From an uncultured Bacteroidales bacterium (GTDB taxonomy: Bacteria; Bacteroidota; Bacteroidia; Bacteroidales; Bacteroidaceae), in NCBI GenBank assembly GCA_945788445.1, contig CALZMA010000028.1, positions 1-9,033 of the forward strand: 9,033 bases of DNA, read 5' to 3'. The notes under the pieces are model-generated. The model worked only from the letters and a program-made list of their open reading frames with translations. It had not been told where the DNA came from and did not search any database. Numbering within the stretch: position 1 is the stretch's first letter; the number at the start of each line of letters is the position of its first letter. Both the position numbers and the translations under genes were made by a program. Positions 1 to 6,304 of the stretch are shown one piece after another.

Positions 1-1296
1 GGCAACGTGGCCTGGCATCTCGCCGCCGCGTTGGAACAGACCGGCTTGACGCTCCTCGGGGTGTATAGCCGGGGCATGGACCATGCGCAGGCATTGGCGG
101 CGCGGTTTCCGTCGGCCATTGCCACGGACCGTATCGACCAGCTACCCGCTGCAGACCTCTATGTACTCTCCGTGCGCGACGATGCCCTCGCCGAAGTGGC
201 CCGCTCGCTCCATGCGGCCGGTGCTCCCGCCGGTGCGCTCTATTTCCACACCGCAGGGTGCGTGGGGCTGGAAGTGCTCAGCCGGTGGTTCGAGCGCAGT
301 GCGGTGGTCTACCCGCTCCAGACGTTCACCAAGGCCGTGCCCGTAGACTGGAGCGAAATCCCGCTCTTCGTGGAAGCCAACACGCCGGAGGCGCTGGCTG
401 CGGCCGAACAGCTCGCCGGCCAAGTGTCCCGTAGCGTGCAGCGACTGACGAGCCGAGGACGCGAAGCGCTCCATGTGGCGGCGGTCTTTGCCTGCAACTT
501 TCCGAACCATTGCTACGCCGTGGCATACTCCTTGCTCCAGAAGGCGGGCATAGAGCCTTCGTGCCTCGTGCCCCTGGTCGAACAGACGGCCCGCAAGTTG
601 CGATTGAAGACTCCCGTCGAAGGGCAGACCGGTCCCGCCGTGCGCGGCGATGCCCGGGTGATGGAGCGCCACGTGAAGGCCCTCGAGGGCCATGCCGACT
701 GGCAACAAATCTACAAACTGCTCAGCCAAAGCGTGCAGCGCATGGCCGGGCGTGTTCCCCATTCTTTTCCTATGATTGACTACGACTTGAAGAAAATAAA
801 AGCGCTGGCCTTCGACGTAGACGGCGTGTTGAGTACAAACATCGTGACGCTACTCCCCGGCGCCGAGGGCGGTCCGCTCCGTTCCGCCAACATCAAGGAC
901 GGCTACGCCATGCAGCTCGCCGTGAAGTGCGGCCTGCAGCTGGCCATCATCACGGGTGGACGCAGCGTGGCCGTGCAGACGCGCTACGAGGCGCTCGGCG
1001 TGCAGCACATCTACATGGGAGCGGCGGTCAAGCTGAAGGTGCTCCGCGAATGGATGGAGGCCGAGGGCCTGCAGCCCGAAGAGGTGGTCTACATGGGCGA
1101 CGACATTCCCGACTACGAGGTGATGCGCGTGGTGGGCTGTCCGTGCTGTCCGGCCGATGCCGCACCCGAAATCAAGCAGGTCTCCCGCTACGTCAGCCAC
1201 GCGGCGGGCGGCATGGGCTGCGTGCGCGATGTGCTCGAGCAGGTGCTGCGGGCGCAGGGCAAGTGGATGGCCAACGCCGAAGCCTTTGGCTGGTAA
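1..1296 (+). CDS. DUF2520 Rossmann-type protein fused to KdsC-type KDO-8-phosphate phosphatase (5' end cut by the window)
   Basis: Two domains share one uninterrupted frame. Residues are numbered from the first codon of the window. Residues 1-257 are a DUF2520/Rossmann oxidoreductase-like protein: the window opens on GNVAWHLA, the tail of the nucleotide-binding GxGNVA loop, so about ten N-terminal residues lie upstream and the GTG at position 7 is an internal valine. YPLQTF and QTGPAVRGD (about 209-217) are typical of this family, whose reaction is not established. Residues 258-431 are a complete KdsC-like HAD phosphatase of usual length (about 174 residues). It has the nucleophile motif DVDGV (272-276), TGGRS (318-322), a lysine at 344 and GDDIPDY (366-372). 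KdsC removes phosphate from KDO-8-phosphate in the cytoplasm, for lipopolysaccharide core synthesis. These two domains are usually adjacent separate genes in Bacteroidales. Here the linker around AGRVPHSFP carries no stop. An internal ATG at 772 could still yield KdsC alone. maf follows 37 bases on. Confidence 0.9.
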   Translation, partial: GNVAWHLAAALEQTGLTLLGVYSRGMDHAQALAARFPSAIATDRIDQLPAADLYVLSVRDDALAEVARSLHAAGAPAGALYFHTAGCVGLEVLSRWFERSAVVYPLQTFTKAVPVDWSEIPLFVEANTPEALAAAEQLAGQVSRSVQRLTSRGREALHVAAVFACNFPNHCYAVAYSLLQKAGIEPSCLVPLVEQTARKLRLKTPVEGQTGPAVRGDARVMERHVKALEGHADWQQIYKLLSQSVQRMAGRVPHSFPMIDYDLKKIKALAFDVDGVLSTNIVTLLPGAEGGPLRSANIKDGYAMQLAVKCGLQLAIITGGRSVAVQTRYEALGVQHIYMGAAVKLKVLREWMEAEGLQPEEVVYMGDDIPDYEVMRVVGCPCCPADAAPEIKQVSRYVSHAAGGMGCVRDVLEQVLRAQGKWMANAEAFGW

Positions 1297-1333
1297 AATT
1301 GTTTTTTCATTTATTCCCCACAACTATATCGTT

Positions 1334-1915
1334 ATGCTTGACAACCTGAATAAGTACAAAATCGTACTGGCCAGCAATTCGCCCCGAAGGAAGGAGTTGC
1401 TGCAACGCTTGGGAGTGCCCTTCAAGGTGCGCACGCTGTTTGGCATTGATGAACACTATCCGGAAACGCTGCGCGGCGAGGATATCGTGCGCTACATTTC
1501 GCGTGTGAAAGCGCAGGCTTACAAGACTTCCATGGCTCCCGATGAACTCCTCATCACGGCCGACACCATCGTCTGCCTCGGCGGCAAGGTGATGGGCAAG
1601 CCGAAGGATGCGGAGGGGGCGAAGGAAATGCTCCGCGAACTCTCGGGACAGACCCACCAGGTGATTACGGGCGTGACTGTCGTGACGGCCGACCGCACGG
1701 AGGACTTTGCCGTGACAACGCAGGTGACCTTTGCCGAACTCTCGGAGGAGGAAATCGACTTCTACGTGAGCAACTATATTCCTTTCGACAAGGCCGGAGC
1801 CTACGGCATCCAGGAATGGATTGGCATGGTGGCCGTGGAAAACATCCGCGGCAGCTACTTCAACGTGGTGGGCCTGCCCGTCCAGCGCCTCTATCAAAAG
1901 CTGAAAACGTTCTAA
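1334..1915 (+). CDS. maf: Maf family nucleoside triphosphate pyrophosphatase (septum formation inhibitor Maf)
   Basis: The 193-residue product has the usual Maf length. Maf proteins hydrolyse nucleoside triphosphates, including modified or non-canonical ones, to the monophosphate and pyrophosphate in the cytoplasm. Seen in the sequence: the N-terminal ASNSPRRKELL phosphate-binding motif, the catalytic-acid motif ADTIV, GKPKDAEGA and QTHQVITGV in the middle, and DKAGAYGIQEW followed by IRGSYFNVVGLP near the C-terminus. The DKAGAYGIQ form fits the YhdE-type (dTTP/UTP-preferring) branch better than the YceF branch; the substrate is inferred. The ATG at 1334 was chosen because the family begins a few residues before LASNSPRR. 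The same frame is open further upstream, but there it only overlaps the kdsC end. It lies 37 bases after the DUF2520-KdsC gene and is probably cotranscribed with it. Confidence 0.95.
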   Translation: MLDNLNKYKIVLASNSPRRKELLQRLGVPFKVRTLFGIDEHYPETLRGEDIVRYISRVKAQAYKTSMAPDELLITADTIVCLGGKVMGKPKDAEGAKEMLRELSGQTHQVITGVTVVTADRTEDFAVTTQVTFAELSEEEIDFYVSNYIPFDKAGAYGIQEWIGMVAVENIRGSYFNVVGLPVQRLYQKLKTF

Positions 1916-1916
1916 G

Positions 1917-1960
1917 CCATCAACCATCAACTACAAACTATAAACTTTCTAAACCATACA
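1917..1960 (+). repeat. Degenerate heptad repeat, free of G, in the leader of the lipoprotein gene
   Basis: The maf-lipoprotein gap is filled by phased near-repeats: CCATCAA, CCATCAA, CTACAAA, CTATAAA, then a 9-base CTTTCTAAA and CCATACA. On the plus strand there is no G from 1917 to 1962, so the RNA leader should be almost unstructured. It ends nine bases before the ATG. Function is unknown. An open, A/C-rich leader may favour translation initiation in a phylum that makes little use of Shine-Dalgarno pairing; that is inference. Confidence 0.55.
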
Positions 1961-1968
1961 CTGAAAAC

Positions 1969-2475
1969 ATGATCAAGAAAATCTTGCTCCCCTTGCTTTG
2001 CCTCTTCCTGACGGCTTGTAGCGAGGACAGCGACAGCGCTGAATATGCCTCCAAGCCCCCCGTGTTTGCCGAACTCACCTGCACGCCGCTCACTCCAGGC
2101 GAAACCGAGGTGCGGGCCGGCCAGCGCTTTGTGGTGACCCTCGTGCAGAAGCAGAAGGGCCGCCTGCTCAACACCACAAAGTACGAATGGAGCGACAAGC
2201 AGCAGATGTTGCAGCACAAATACGTGCCCTCCGTCATCTATGACAACCAGTCGCAAAACCCCACCGACACCATCGTCGCTCCCTCGGCAGGTACGTACAA
2301 CCTCACCTTCAAGGGCACGTACAACGCCTCGGGCAACACGCAGTGGTGGGCGCAGAAGTATGGTGCCAATTCGCTCTCCACGCTGTCCGACGGTACGGGC
2401 CGCGTGAACTACCTCGTGGGCGGTCTGTTCTATTTCACCGTGACGGTAGAGAAGGCAATTGAAGTGAAGCCCTGA
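1969..2475 (+). CDS. Putative surface-exposed lipoprotein, family not recognised
   Basis: The 168-residue product starts with a classic signal peptide II: lysines at 3-4, a leucine-rich core, and the lipobox LTAC with the lipidated cysteine at 17. The residues just after it, SEDSDS, are acidic and resemble the lipoprotein export signal (serine then Asp/Glu) that sends Bacteroidetes lipoproteins to the outer face of the outer membrane. The mature part (about 30-168) is rich in Thr, Val, Tyr and Asn, with alternating strand-like segments (for example RFVVTLVQ, GTYNLTFKGTYN, LFYFTVTVEK). This suggests a small beta-sandwich; no catalytic motif is visible. I do not recognise the family. The ATG at 1969 was chosen because it opens directly into the signal peptide; the upstream open frame overlaps maf. 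A strong terminator lies 36 bases past the stop, so this is probably the last gene of its transcript. Confidence 0.85.
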   Translation: MIKKILLPLLCLFLTACSEDSDSAEYASKPPVFAELTCTPLTPGETEVRAGQRFVVTLVQKQKGRLLNTTKYEWSDKQQMLQHKYVPSVIYDNQSQNPTDTIVAPSAGTYNLTFKGTYNASGNTQWWAQKYGANSLSTLSDGTGRVNYLVGGLFYFTVTVEKAIEVKP

Positions 2476-2511
2476 CGCACACACTCCCTGTTTCACCCCC
2501 TATTTCAGCAA

Positions 2512-2559
2512 AGCTCCCCACTCCTGACCGAAAAGCGGAAGGAGTGGGGAGCTGTTTTT
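2512..2559 (+). terminator. Intrinsic terminator after the lipoprotein gene
   Basis: A perfect 13-bp stem, AGCTCCCCACTCC (2512-2524) with GGAGTGGGGAGCT (2541-2553), is followed after one G by TTTTT (2555-2559). The 16-base loop holds a further small CCG/CGG pairing. The T-run lies on the plus-strand side. The minus-strand side has only TTT, so it may also serve mtgA, which converges from the right, but less well. Confidence 0.9.
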
Positions 2560-2616
2560 GGGTAAAGCAAATGTCCCGGGAGCGTAGGGTAAATAGTCAA
2601 AGCAGCGGCGGCGGTG

Positions 2617-3297
2617 CTACTGCCACGTGTCGATGGAGATGTAGCGCATTTGCTTTTGGATGTCCTTCGTCCGTTTGCGCATGTAGCGCGAAGGGCGCTG
2701 CGAACTGAACTTGATGGGGTTGGGCAGCGTGGCCGCGATGAGGGCACAGTCCTTGGCGCGGAGCTGTGCGGCCGAGCAGCCGAAGTGGGCCTGTGCCACG
2801 GCCTCCACGCCGTAGATGTTGGGTCCCATCTCGATGCTGTTCAGGTACACTTCCATGATGCGCTCCTTCGACCAAAGCAGTTCGATGAGCACCGTGAAGT
2901 AGGCTTCGAAGCCCTTGCGCACCCAGGTCGATGAAGGCCAGAGAAAAACGTTCTTCGCCGTCTGTTGCGAAATCGTGCTTGCCCCGCGCACGCGGCCCTT
3001 CTCCTCCTTTTCGCGCACGGCCTCCTGGATGGCGCCGAAGTCGAAGCCGTGGTGGCGCATGAAGTTCTGGTCCTCCGAGGCCACAACGGCTTGCGGCATT
3101 TCGCGTGCCATGCTTTCGAGCGGCACCCACTGGTGGTGGATGGCGGCGGGCTTGCCTTCCATCACGTTCTCCACCACACGGATGACCATCAGCGGCGTGA
3201 TGGGGACTGACACCCAGCGCAGCACGAGGACGGCGAGTACGGACGAGACAAGGAAAACGAGGACAATCAGCTTGAAGATATGGAAAATGCGGCGCAT
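2617..3297 (-). CDS. mtgA: Monofunctional biosynthetic peptidoglycan transglycosylase (GT51)
   Basis: The 226-residue protein polymerises lipid II into glycan strands at the outer face of the cytoplasmic membrane. One N-terminal membrane segment (about residues 8-27) precedes a single GT51 domain; there is no transpeptidase domain, which separates it from class A PBPs. All GT51 motifs are visible: EDQNFMRHHGFD with catalytic Glu75, GASTISQQTAKN (105-116), RKGFE (127-131) with the second glutamate Glu131, and KERIMEVYLN (144-153). The 56-residue spacing between the two glutamates is as expected for the family. The ATG at 3297 places a short positively charged MRR ahead of the membrane segment. 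Only 33 bases separate this start from the hairpin following the DUF3127 gene and no -7 box is visible there, so expression may depend on readthrough. It converges with the lipoprotein gene. Confidence 0.95.
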   Translation of the reverse strand: MRRIFHIFKLIVLVFLVSSVLAVLVLRWVSVPITPLMVIRVVENVMEGKPAAIHHQWVPLESMAREMPQAVVASEDQNFMRHHGFDFGAIQEAVREKEEKGRVRGASTISQQTAKNVFLWPSSTWVRKGFEAYFTVLIELLWSKERIMEVYLNSIEMGPNIYGVEAVAQAHFGCSAAQLRAKDCALIAATLPNPIKFSSQRPSRYMRKRTKDIQKQMRYISIDTWQ

Positions 3298-3326
3298 GAA
3301 GCAGGGAGTTTGGAAGGAGGGATAAG

Positions 3327-3362
3327 GAAAACGGGTGTGTACCCTTGCGGAGACACACCCGT
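3327..3362 (-). terminator. Intrinsic terminator after the DUF3127 gene (minus strand)
   Basis: Read on the minus strand, ACGGGTGTGT (3362-3353), a 12-base loop and ACACACCCGT (3340-3331) form a perfect 10-bp stem. The stem ends in T and TTTCC follows, giving a run of four T. It lies 52 bases beyond the DUF3127 stop and 33 bases ahead of mtgA. The U-tract is short, so partial readthrough into mtgA is plausible. Confidence 0.75.
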
Positions 3363-3414
3363 GGAGGGATTGTTGGGCGCTATCCAGCCCGTAGGCCGGT
3401 GCGCATGTTGTTTG

Positions 3415-3801
3415 TTAGAAGGGGAGGTCGTCGGTAGTGCCGGCTTCCTCGGCGGGAGCAGCGGGAGCTGCAGGTGCTGCGGGAGCGGCAGGGGCAGCAG
3501 CTGCGGGAGCAGGAGCGGCAGCTTCGGCCGTACCGCGCTGAACGCGCCATGCGCTGATGTCGTTGAACCAGCGGCCCTGGTATTCGTGCGCATCGATGTC
3601 GAAAGAGACGATGAGCTCTTCGCCTACCTGGATGTTAAAGTCGCGCAGGCGGTCTTCGCCAAACACGCGGAATACGCAGTGCTTCGGATACTGCTCGTGG
3701 GTTTCGATAACGAACTCCTGCGACTTCCAAGTGTTACCCGTACGCTGCGAAACACCGCCACGGGGCTCAAGCGCTGCAATGATTTTTCCTGAAATTTCCA
3801 T
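3415..3801 (-). CDS. DUF3127 OB-fold protein with SSB-like acidic C-terminal tail
   Basis: The 128-residue protein starts MEISGKIIAALEPRGGVSQR and carries the DUF3127 hallmarks: TGNTWKSQEFVIET (21-34), FGEDR (47-51), GEELIVSFDIDA (60-71) and GRWFNDISAWRV (77-88). DUF3127 is a Bacteroidetes family of the OB-fold type with no fixed function. The domain is followed by a low-complexity Ala/Pro linker (about 94-117, AAP units), and the protein ends in TTDDLPF. A flexible linker plus a terminal DDxPF is the layout of single-stranded DNA-binding proteins, whose acidic tip recruits replication and repair enzymes. A nucleic-acid-binding, SSB-like role is therefore inferred. Many annotations would leave it as hypothetical. 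It has its own candidate -7 box and a terminator, so it is probably monocistronic; rng lies upstream and mtgA downstream on the same strand. Confidence 0.9.
   Translation of the reverse strand: MEISGKIIAALEPRGGVSQRTGNTWKSQEFVIETHEQYPKHCVFRVFGEDRLRDFNIQVGEELIVSFDIDAHEYQGRWFNDISAWRVQRGTAEAAAPAPAAAAPAAPAAPAAPAAPAEEAGTTDDLPF
3451..3522 (-). repeat. GC-rich imperfect Ala-Ala-Pro coding repeat
   Basis: This stretch encodes the linker of the DUF3127 protein, residues 94-117, dominated by AAP triplets (9-bp units such as GCT-CCC-GCT variants). Codons vary between units, so the DNA repeat is imperfect. It could still change length by slippage, which the linker would tolerate. Confidence 0.75.
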
Positions 3802-3863
3802 GTGTGATATTGAAAGTTGAAATGTTATGATTCAGATTAAAGGACAATGGTCCTAAGACAGCG

Positions 3864-3871
3864 CGAAAGTA
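3864..3871 (-). promoter_or_regulatory. Candidate -7 box for the DUF3127 gene
   Basis: On the minus strand the sequence reads TACTTTCG, one base from the Bacteroidetes -7 consensus TAnnTTTG. It sits 62 bases ahead of the DUF3127 ATG in AT-rich sequence. No clear TTTG -33 element lies at the expected distance. Confidence 0.45.
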
Positions 3872-4001
3872 CAATTTTCCTTTCAATAAAAGGAGTTTGG
3901 GGCACAAAAAGATGACGCAGGGCCCGAGAAAGGCCCATGCAGTAGCGCGGGGCCGGGGCAACCGGGCTGTGCCGCGAGGTGGGGGAAGCAGGGTAGGGGA
4001 G

Positions 4002-4044
4002 GAAAAAGAAGGGGAGGGAAACCCATCCGTGGGGCTTCCCTCCC
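4002..4044 (-). terminator. Intrinsic terminator after rng (minus strand)
   Basis: Read on the minus strand, GGGAGGGAA (4044-4036) pairs with TTCCCTCCC (4020-4012). The stem extends past one mismatch by three more G-C pairs (4034-4032 with 4024-4022). The sequence after the stem is CTTCTTTTTCC. It begins 19 bases beyond the rng stop, which closes the HU/small protein/rng transcript. Confidence 0.85.
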
Positions 4045-4062
4045 GTGTGAGGTTGAGTGTGC

Positions 4063-5649
4063 TTACTTCATGTCGTTATGTTGCTTCATGGAGATTTCTT
4101 CGCCGTGCGTGTCGTAGAAGGCATACTGGAGGTAGGCCAGCTTTTGGTTGGGAATGACCTTCACGCCGAAGCCGTACTTCATCTGCCACTGACGCTTCAG
4201 TGACACCAGTCCTTGGTTGATATAGGCTGCCACGAAGGGGTGGACGTGGAGGGTGAACTTCTTGATGCCGAACTTGTTGACCATCGTGTCGATTTTCATT
4301 TCGAGCGCATCGGTGAAGAGGATGCTGGGCTTGATTTTTCCCGTGCCGCCGCAAGTGGGGCAGCTTTCTTCCACGTTCACGTCCATGGCGGGGCGGACGC
4401 GTTGGCGGGTGATTTGCATCAGGCCGAACTTCGAGAGCGGCAGGATGGTGTGGCGTGCGCGGTCCTTGCGCATATTCTCGACCATGCGTTCATAGAGCTT
4501 CTGGCGGTTTTCGGGCAGGTTCATGTCGATGAAGTCCACCACGATGATGCCGCCCATGTCCCGGAGGCGCAGTTGTCGTGCCAGTTCGTCAGCGGCTCCG
4601 AGGTTTACGTCGAGGGCATTGGTTTCCTGTCCTTCCGGGCTTTTCGAGCGGTTACCGCTGTTCACGTCCACCACGTGCAGGGCTTCCGTCTGTTCGATGA
4701 TGAGGTAGGCGCCGTGTTTGTACGTGACGGTTCGTCCGAGCGAGGTCTTGATTTGTTTGGTGACGGAGAAATTGTCGAAGATGGGCACATTGCCTTTGTA
4801 GAGCTTCACGATGTCTTTACATTCGGGAGCAATGAGCGTTACGTAGTCGCGCACCTCGTTCCAGACGTTTTTGTCGTTGACGTAGATGTTTTCGTAGGAA
4901 GGGTTGAAGAGGTCGCGTAGCAGTGCCACAGTTCGGCTGGTTTCTTCGTAGGCGAGTAGCGGCAGCTTTTGTTTGCGGCTGCGTGTGAGTTTAACTTTGC
5001 GGATGGCTTCTTCCCATCGGCTGAGCAGGATGCGCAGTTCGGCATCGAGTTCCGGGGCGCGTTTGTTTTCAGCCACCGTGCGGATGATTACGCCAAAGCC
5101 TTTCGGCTTGATGCTTTGTACCAGCTGTTTGAGTCGGGCGCGTTCGGCCGCCGACTTGATTTTTGTGGAGACAGAGATTTTGTCGCAGAAGGGCATCAGC
5201 ACGAGAAATCGTCCGGCGAAGGAGAGTTCGGCCGTGAGTCGCGGTCCTTTGGTGTTGATGGGTTCCTTGACGATTTGTACGAGCAACTCCTGTCCCACTT
5301 TCAGCGTGTTTTGGATGCTGCCTTCCCGGTCGAGGTCGGGCAGTCGGAGCACCTTTTCGAGCGTGGGGTTGCCTTTGCCGTTGTCTCCGATGAGTTGCAG
5401 GTATTTTTCCTGTGAAGCGTAGTGCGTGCCGAGGTCCAGGTAGTGGAGGAAGGCATCGCGTTCATAACCGACATTTACGAAGCAAGCGTTGAGGCCGGGC
5501 ATCAGTTTGCGCACCTTGGCCAGGTAGATGTTGCCCACCGAGAAGTGTTCGGTGCGTCCTTCGCGTTGAAATTCAACAAGCTTTTTGTCTTCGAGCAATG
5601 CGATGGAGATGTCTTTGGCCGAAACATCTACAATTACTTCGCTTGTCAT
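4063..5649 (-). CDS. rng: Ribonuclease G/E family endoribonuclease
   Basis: The 528-residue protein is the size of RNase G rather than full-length RNase E: it holds the catalytic half and lacks a long disordered C-terminal scaffold. An S1-type RNA-binding region follows a short N-terminal strand (about 38-130; GNIYLAKVRKLMPGLNACFVNVG). The RNase H-like and DNase I-like parts carry the Mg-binding aspartates in VVDVNSGNRSK (Asp328) and VVDFIDM (Asp372, Asp375). The zinc-link motif CPTCGGTGK (Cys430, Cys433), used for dimer pairing, follows. The C-terminal portion from about 445 is the small domain. The enzyme cuts single-stranded A/U-rich RNA with a preference for 5'-monophosphate ends and matures rRNA and mRNA in the cytoplasm. 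It is the third gene of a probable HU / basic small protein / rng series, with a large stem-loop 31 bases ahead of the start and no obvious promoter of its own. Confidence 0.95.
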   Translation of the reverse strand: MTSEVIVDVSAKDISIALLEDKKLVEFQREGRTEHFSVGNIYLAKVRKLMPGLNACFVNVGYERDAFLHYLDLGTHYASQEKYLQLIGDNGKGNPTLEKVLRLPDLDREGSIQNTLKVGQELLVQIVKEPINTKGPRLTAELSFAGRFLVLMPFCDKISVSTKIKSAAERARLKQLVQSIKPKGFGVIIRTVAENKRAPELDAELRILLSRWEEAIRKVKLTRSRKQKLPLLAYEETSRTVALLRDLFNPSYENIYVNDKNVWNEVRDYVTLIAPECKDIVKLYKGNVPIFDNFSVTKQIKTSLGRTVTYKHGAYLIIEQTEALHVVDVNSGNRSKSPEGQETNALDVNLGAADELARQLRLRDMGGIIVVDFIDMNLPENRQKLYERMVENMRKDRARHTILPLSKFGLMQITRQRVRPAMDVNVEESCPTCGGTGKIKPSILFTDALEMKIDTMVNKFGIKKFTLHVHPFVAAYINQGLVSLKRQWQMKYGFGVKVIPNQKLAYLQYAFYDTHGEEISMKQHNDMK

Positions 5650-5675
5650 GTCGTTTAGTGTTTAGAGCTGAATTG

Positions 5676-5741
5676 AAAACGGCGGGTAAACGAGGAGGTC
5701 CTCCGCGGGGAGCGGGGCTTTCTGTGCTCGTTTACTCGCCG
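5676..5741 (-). terminator. Large stem-loop between the small basic gene and rng: terminator or attenuator
   Basis: CGGCGGGTAAACGAG (5680-5694) faces CTCGTTTACTCGCCG (5727-5741), a 15-bp stem with a 32-base loop that itself contains GGAGG-T-CCTCC (5694-5704). In minus-strand RNA one pair is A-C (at 5735/5685) and the stem is followed at once by TTTTC. That is the layout of an intrinsic terminator for the upstream genes. It also forms the 5' leader of rng, only 30 bases from its ATG, so partial termination or RNase processing here could set RNase G levels. Confidence 0.7.
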
Positions 5742-5772
5742 GGTGGTAAAAAGTCTGGTTCGTTACGCCGGG

Positions 5773-5862
5773 CTATTTGCTCTTGTGGCGATTCTTGCGC
5801 AGTCTTTTTTTACGCTTGTGCGTAGCCATCTTGTGTCTTTTTTTCTTTTTTCCGTTAGGCAT
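5773..5862 (-). CDS. Very small basic protein, AURKAIP1/COX24 (mS38/bS22-like) type
   Basis: A 29-codon gene that automatic calling easily misses. The product begins MPNGKKKKRHKM and ends KNRHKSK; 19 of 29 residues are Lys, Arg or His and there is no acidic residue. The core MATHKRKKRLRKNRHK is the conserved signature of small Bacteroidetes proteins annotated as AURKAIP1/COX24-domain proteins. These are related to mitochondrial ribosomal protein mS38 and to the bS22 peptide seen in actinobacterial small subunits. It probably binds 16S rRNA in the small ribosomal subunit; that is family knowledge and inference, not shown here. The ATG at 5862 is preferred over the internal ATG at codon 12 because MPNGKK is itself conserved. 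It lies 36 bases after the HU stop and ahead of rng, in a DNA/ribosome/RNA-processing gene cluster. Confidence 0.87.
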   Translation of the reverse strand: MPNGKKKKRHKMATHKRKKRLRKNRHKSK

Positions 5863-5898
5863 ACCTATTACGTTTTTGGGGTTAATTATGTGAGTTGT

Positions 5899-6195
5899 TT
5901 AATTCTCTTTCTCAGTGGTGACATCCGTGATGGCGTCTGCAAACTCCTTCGAGGCTTTGAAGAGGACCACCTTGTGTGCCGGTATGAGAATAGTGGTGTT
6001 GCTCATCAAGTTTCGGCCAGTTTTCGGAGCGCGTTGTTTCAGGTAGAACGTGCCGAAGTTGCGGAAGTTGATAGATTCGCCTGCCATCAGCGTTTGCTTT
6101 ACGGTATTGATGTAGTTCTCAATGACACACGTAACCGTATCTCTGTCCACACCCGTGTCTCTGGCGATTGACTTGATAATGTCAGATTTAGTCAT
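5899..6195 (-). CDS. HU/IHF-family DNA-binding protein
   Basis: The 98-residue protein has the HU length. HU dimers bend and compact DNA in the nucleoid. The N-terminal helices start MTKSDIIKSIARDTGVDRDT, as in Bacteroidetes HU proteins. The saddle and arm follow: FRNFGTFYLKQRAPKTGRN (44-62), TTILIPAHK (67-75) and the closing FKASKEFADAI (79-89). The usual arm-tip Arg-Asn-Pro reads Arg-Asn-Leu, so the intercalating proline is absent, as in other Bacteroidetes paralogues. The C-terminus carries a short charged tail (TTEKEN). The ATG at 6195 was chosen from family alignment; the frame stays open to an ATG at 6282, which would add 29 residues unlike HU. A -7 box at 6305-6312 implies a leader of about 100 bases. 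The small basic gene follows after 36 bases. Confidence 0.95.
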   Translation of the reverse strand: MTKSDIIKSIARDTGVDRDTVTCVIENYINTVKQTLMAGESINFRNFGTFYLKQRAPKTGRNLMSNTTILIPAHKVVLFKASKEFADAITDVTTEKEN

Positions 6196-6304
6196 GTCTA
6201 TGAATAATGATTGTAGTTTGTGGTTTCTCGTCTGGGCTTCCGAGGGAGCGGGGAAGGCGCTTCCAGGCACTATCTTGTGCACCCCCTCTTGCGCGATGAG
6301 GGTG

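Noticed and set aside
7..9. GTG as the start codon of the first gene
   Set aside because: It codes the valine of the GxGNVA nucleotide-binding loop and the frame is open to base 1, so the gene begins before the window.
142..762. Long open frame antisense to the DUF2520 domain
   Set aside because: It has no recognisable motif and lies opposite a clearly conserved coding region. High GC makes long shadow frames common here.
1281..1308. Short hairpin AGCC-TTT-GGCT followed by TTTTTT at the end of kdsC as a terminator
   Set aside because: The stem is only 4 bp and ten bases separate it from the T-run; maf follows at once and is probably cotranscribed.
1157..1333. N-terminal extension of Maf in the open frame upstream of the ATG at 1334
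   Set aside because: Maf proteins begin shortly before LASNSPRR, and the extension would overlap the conserved KdsC C-terminus.
2597..3358. 253-codon open frame overlapping mtgA in another minus-strand frame
   Set aside because: It is His/Arg/Pro-rich shadow translation, while the overlapping mtgA frame holds all GT51 motifs.
3441..3530. GC-rich repeats as a CRISPR or mobile-element remnant
   Set aside because: They are in frame and encode the Ala/Pro linker; there are no spacers or terminal inverted repeats.
3841..3854. Small palindrome AGGAC-AATG-GTCCT in the DUF3127 leader as an operator
   Set aside because: A 5-bp arm is likely by chance and nothing else supports a binding site, although it lies near the predicted start site.
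4213..4920. 235-codon open frame antisense to rng
   Set aside because: It mirrors the rng codons, shows no family motif and has no promoter or leader.
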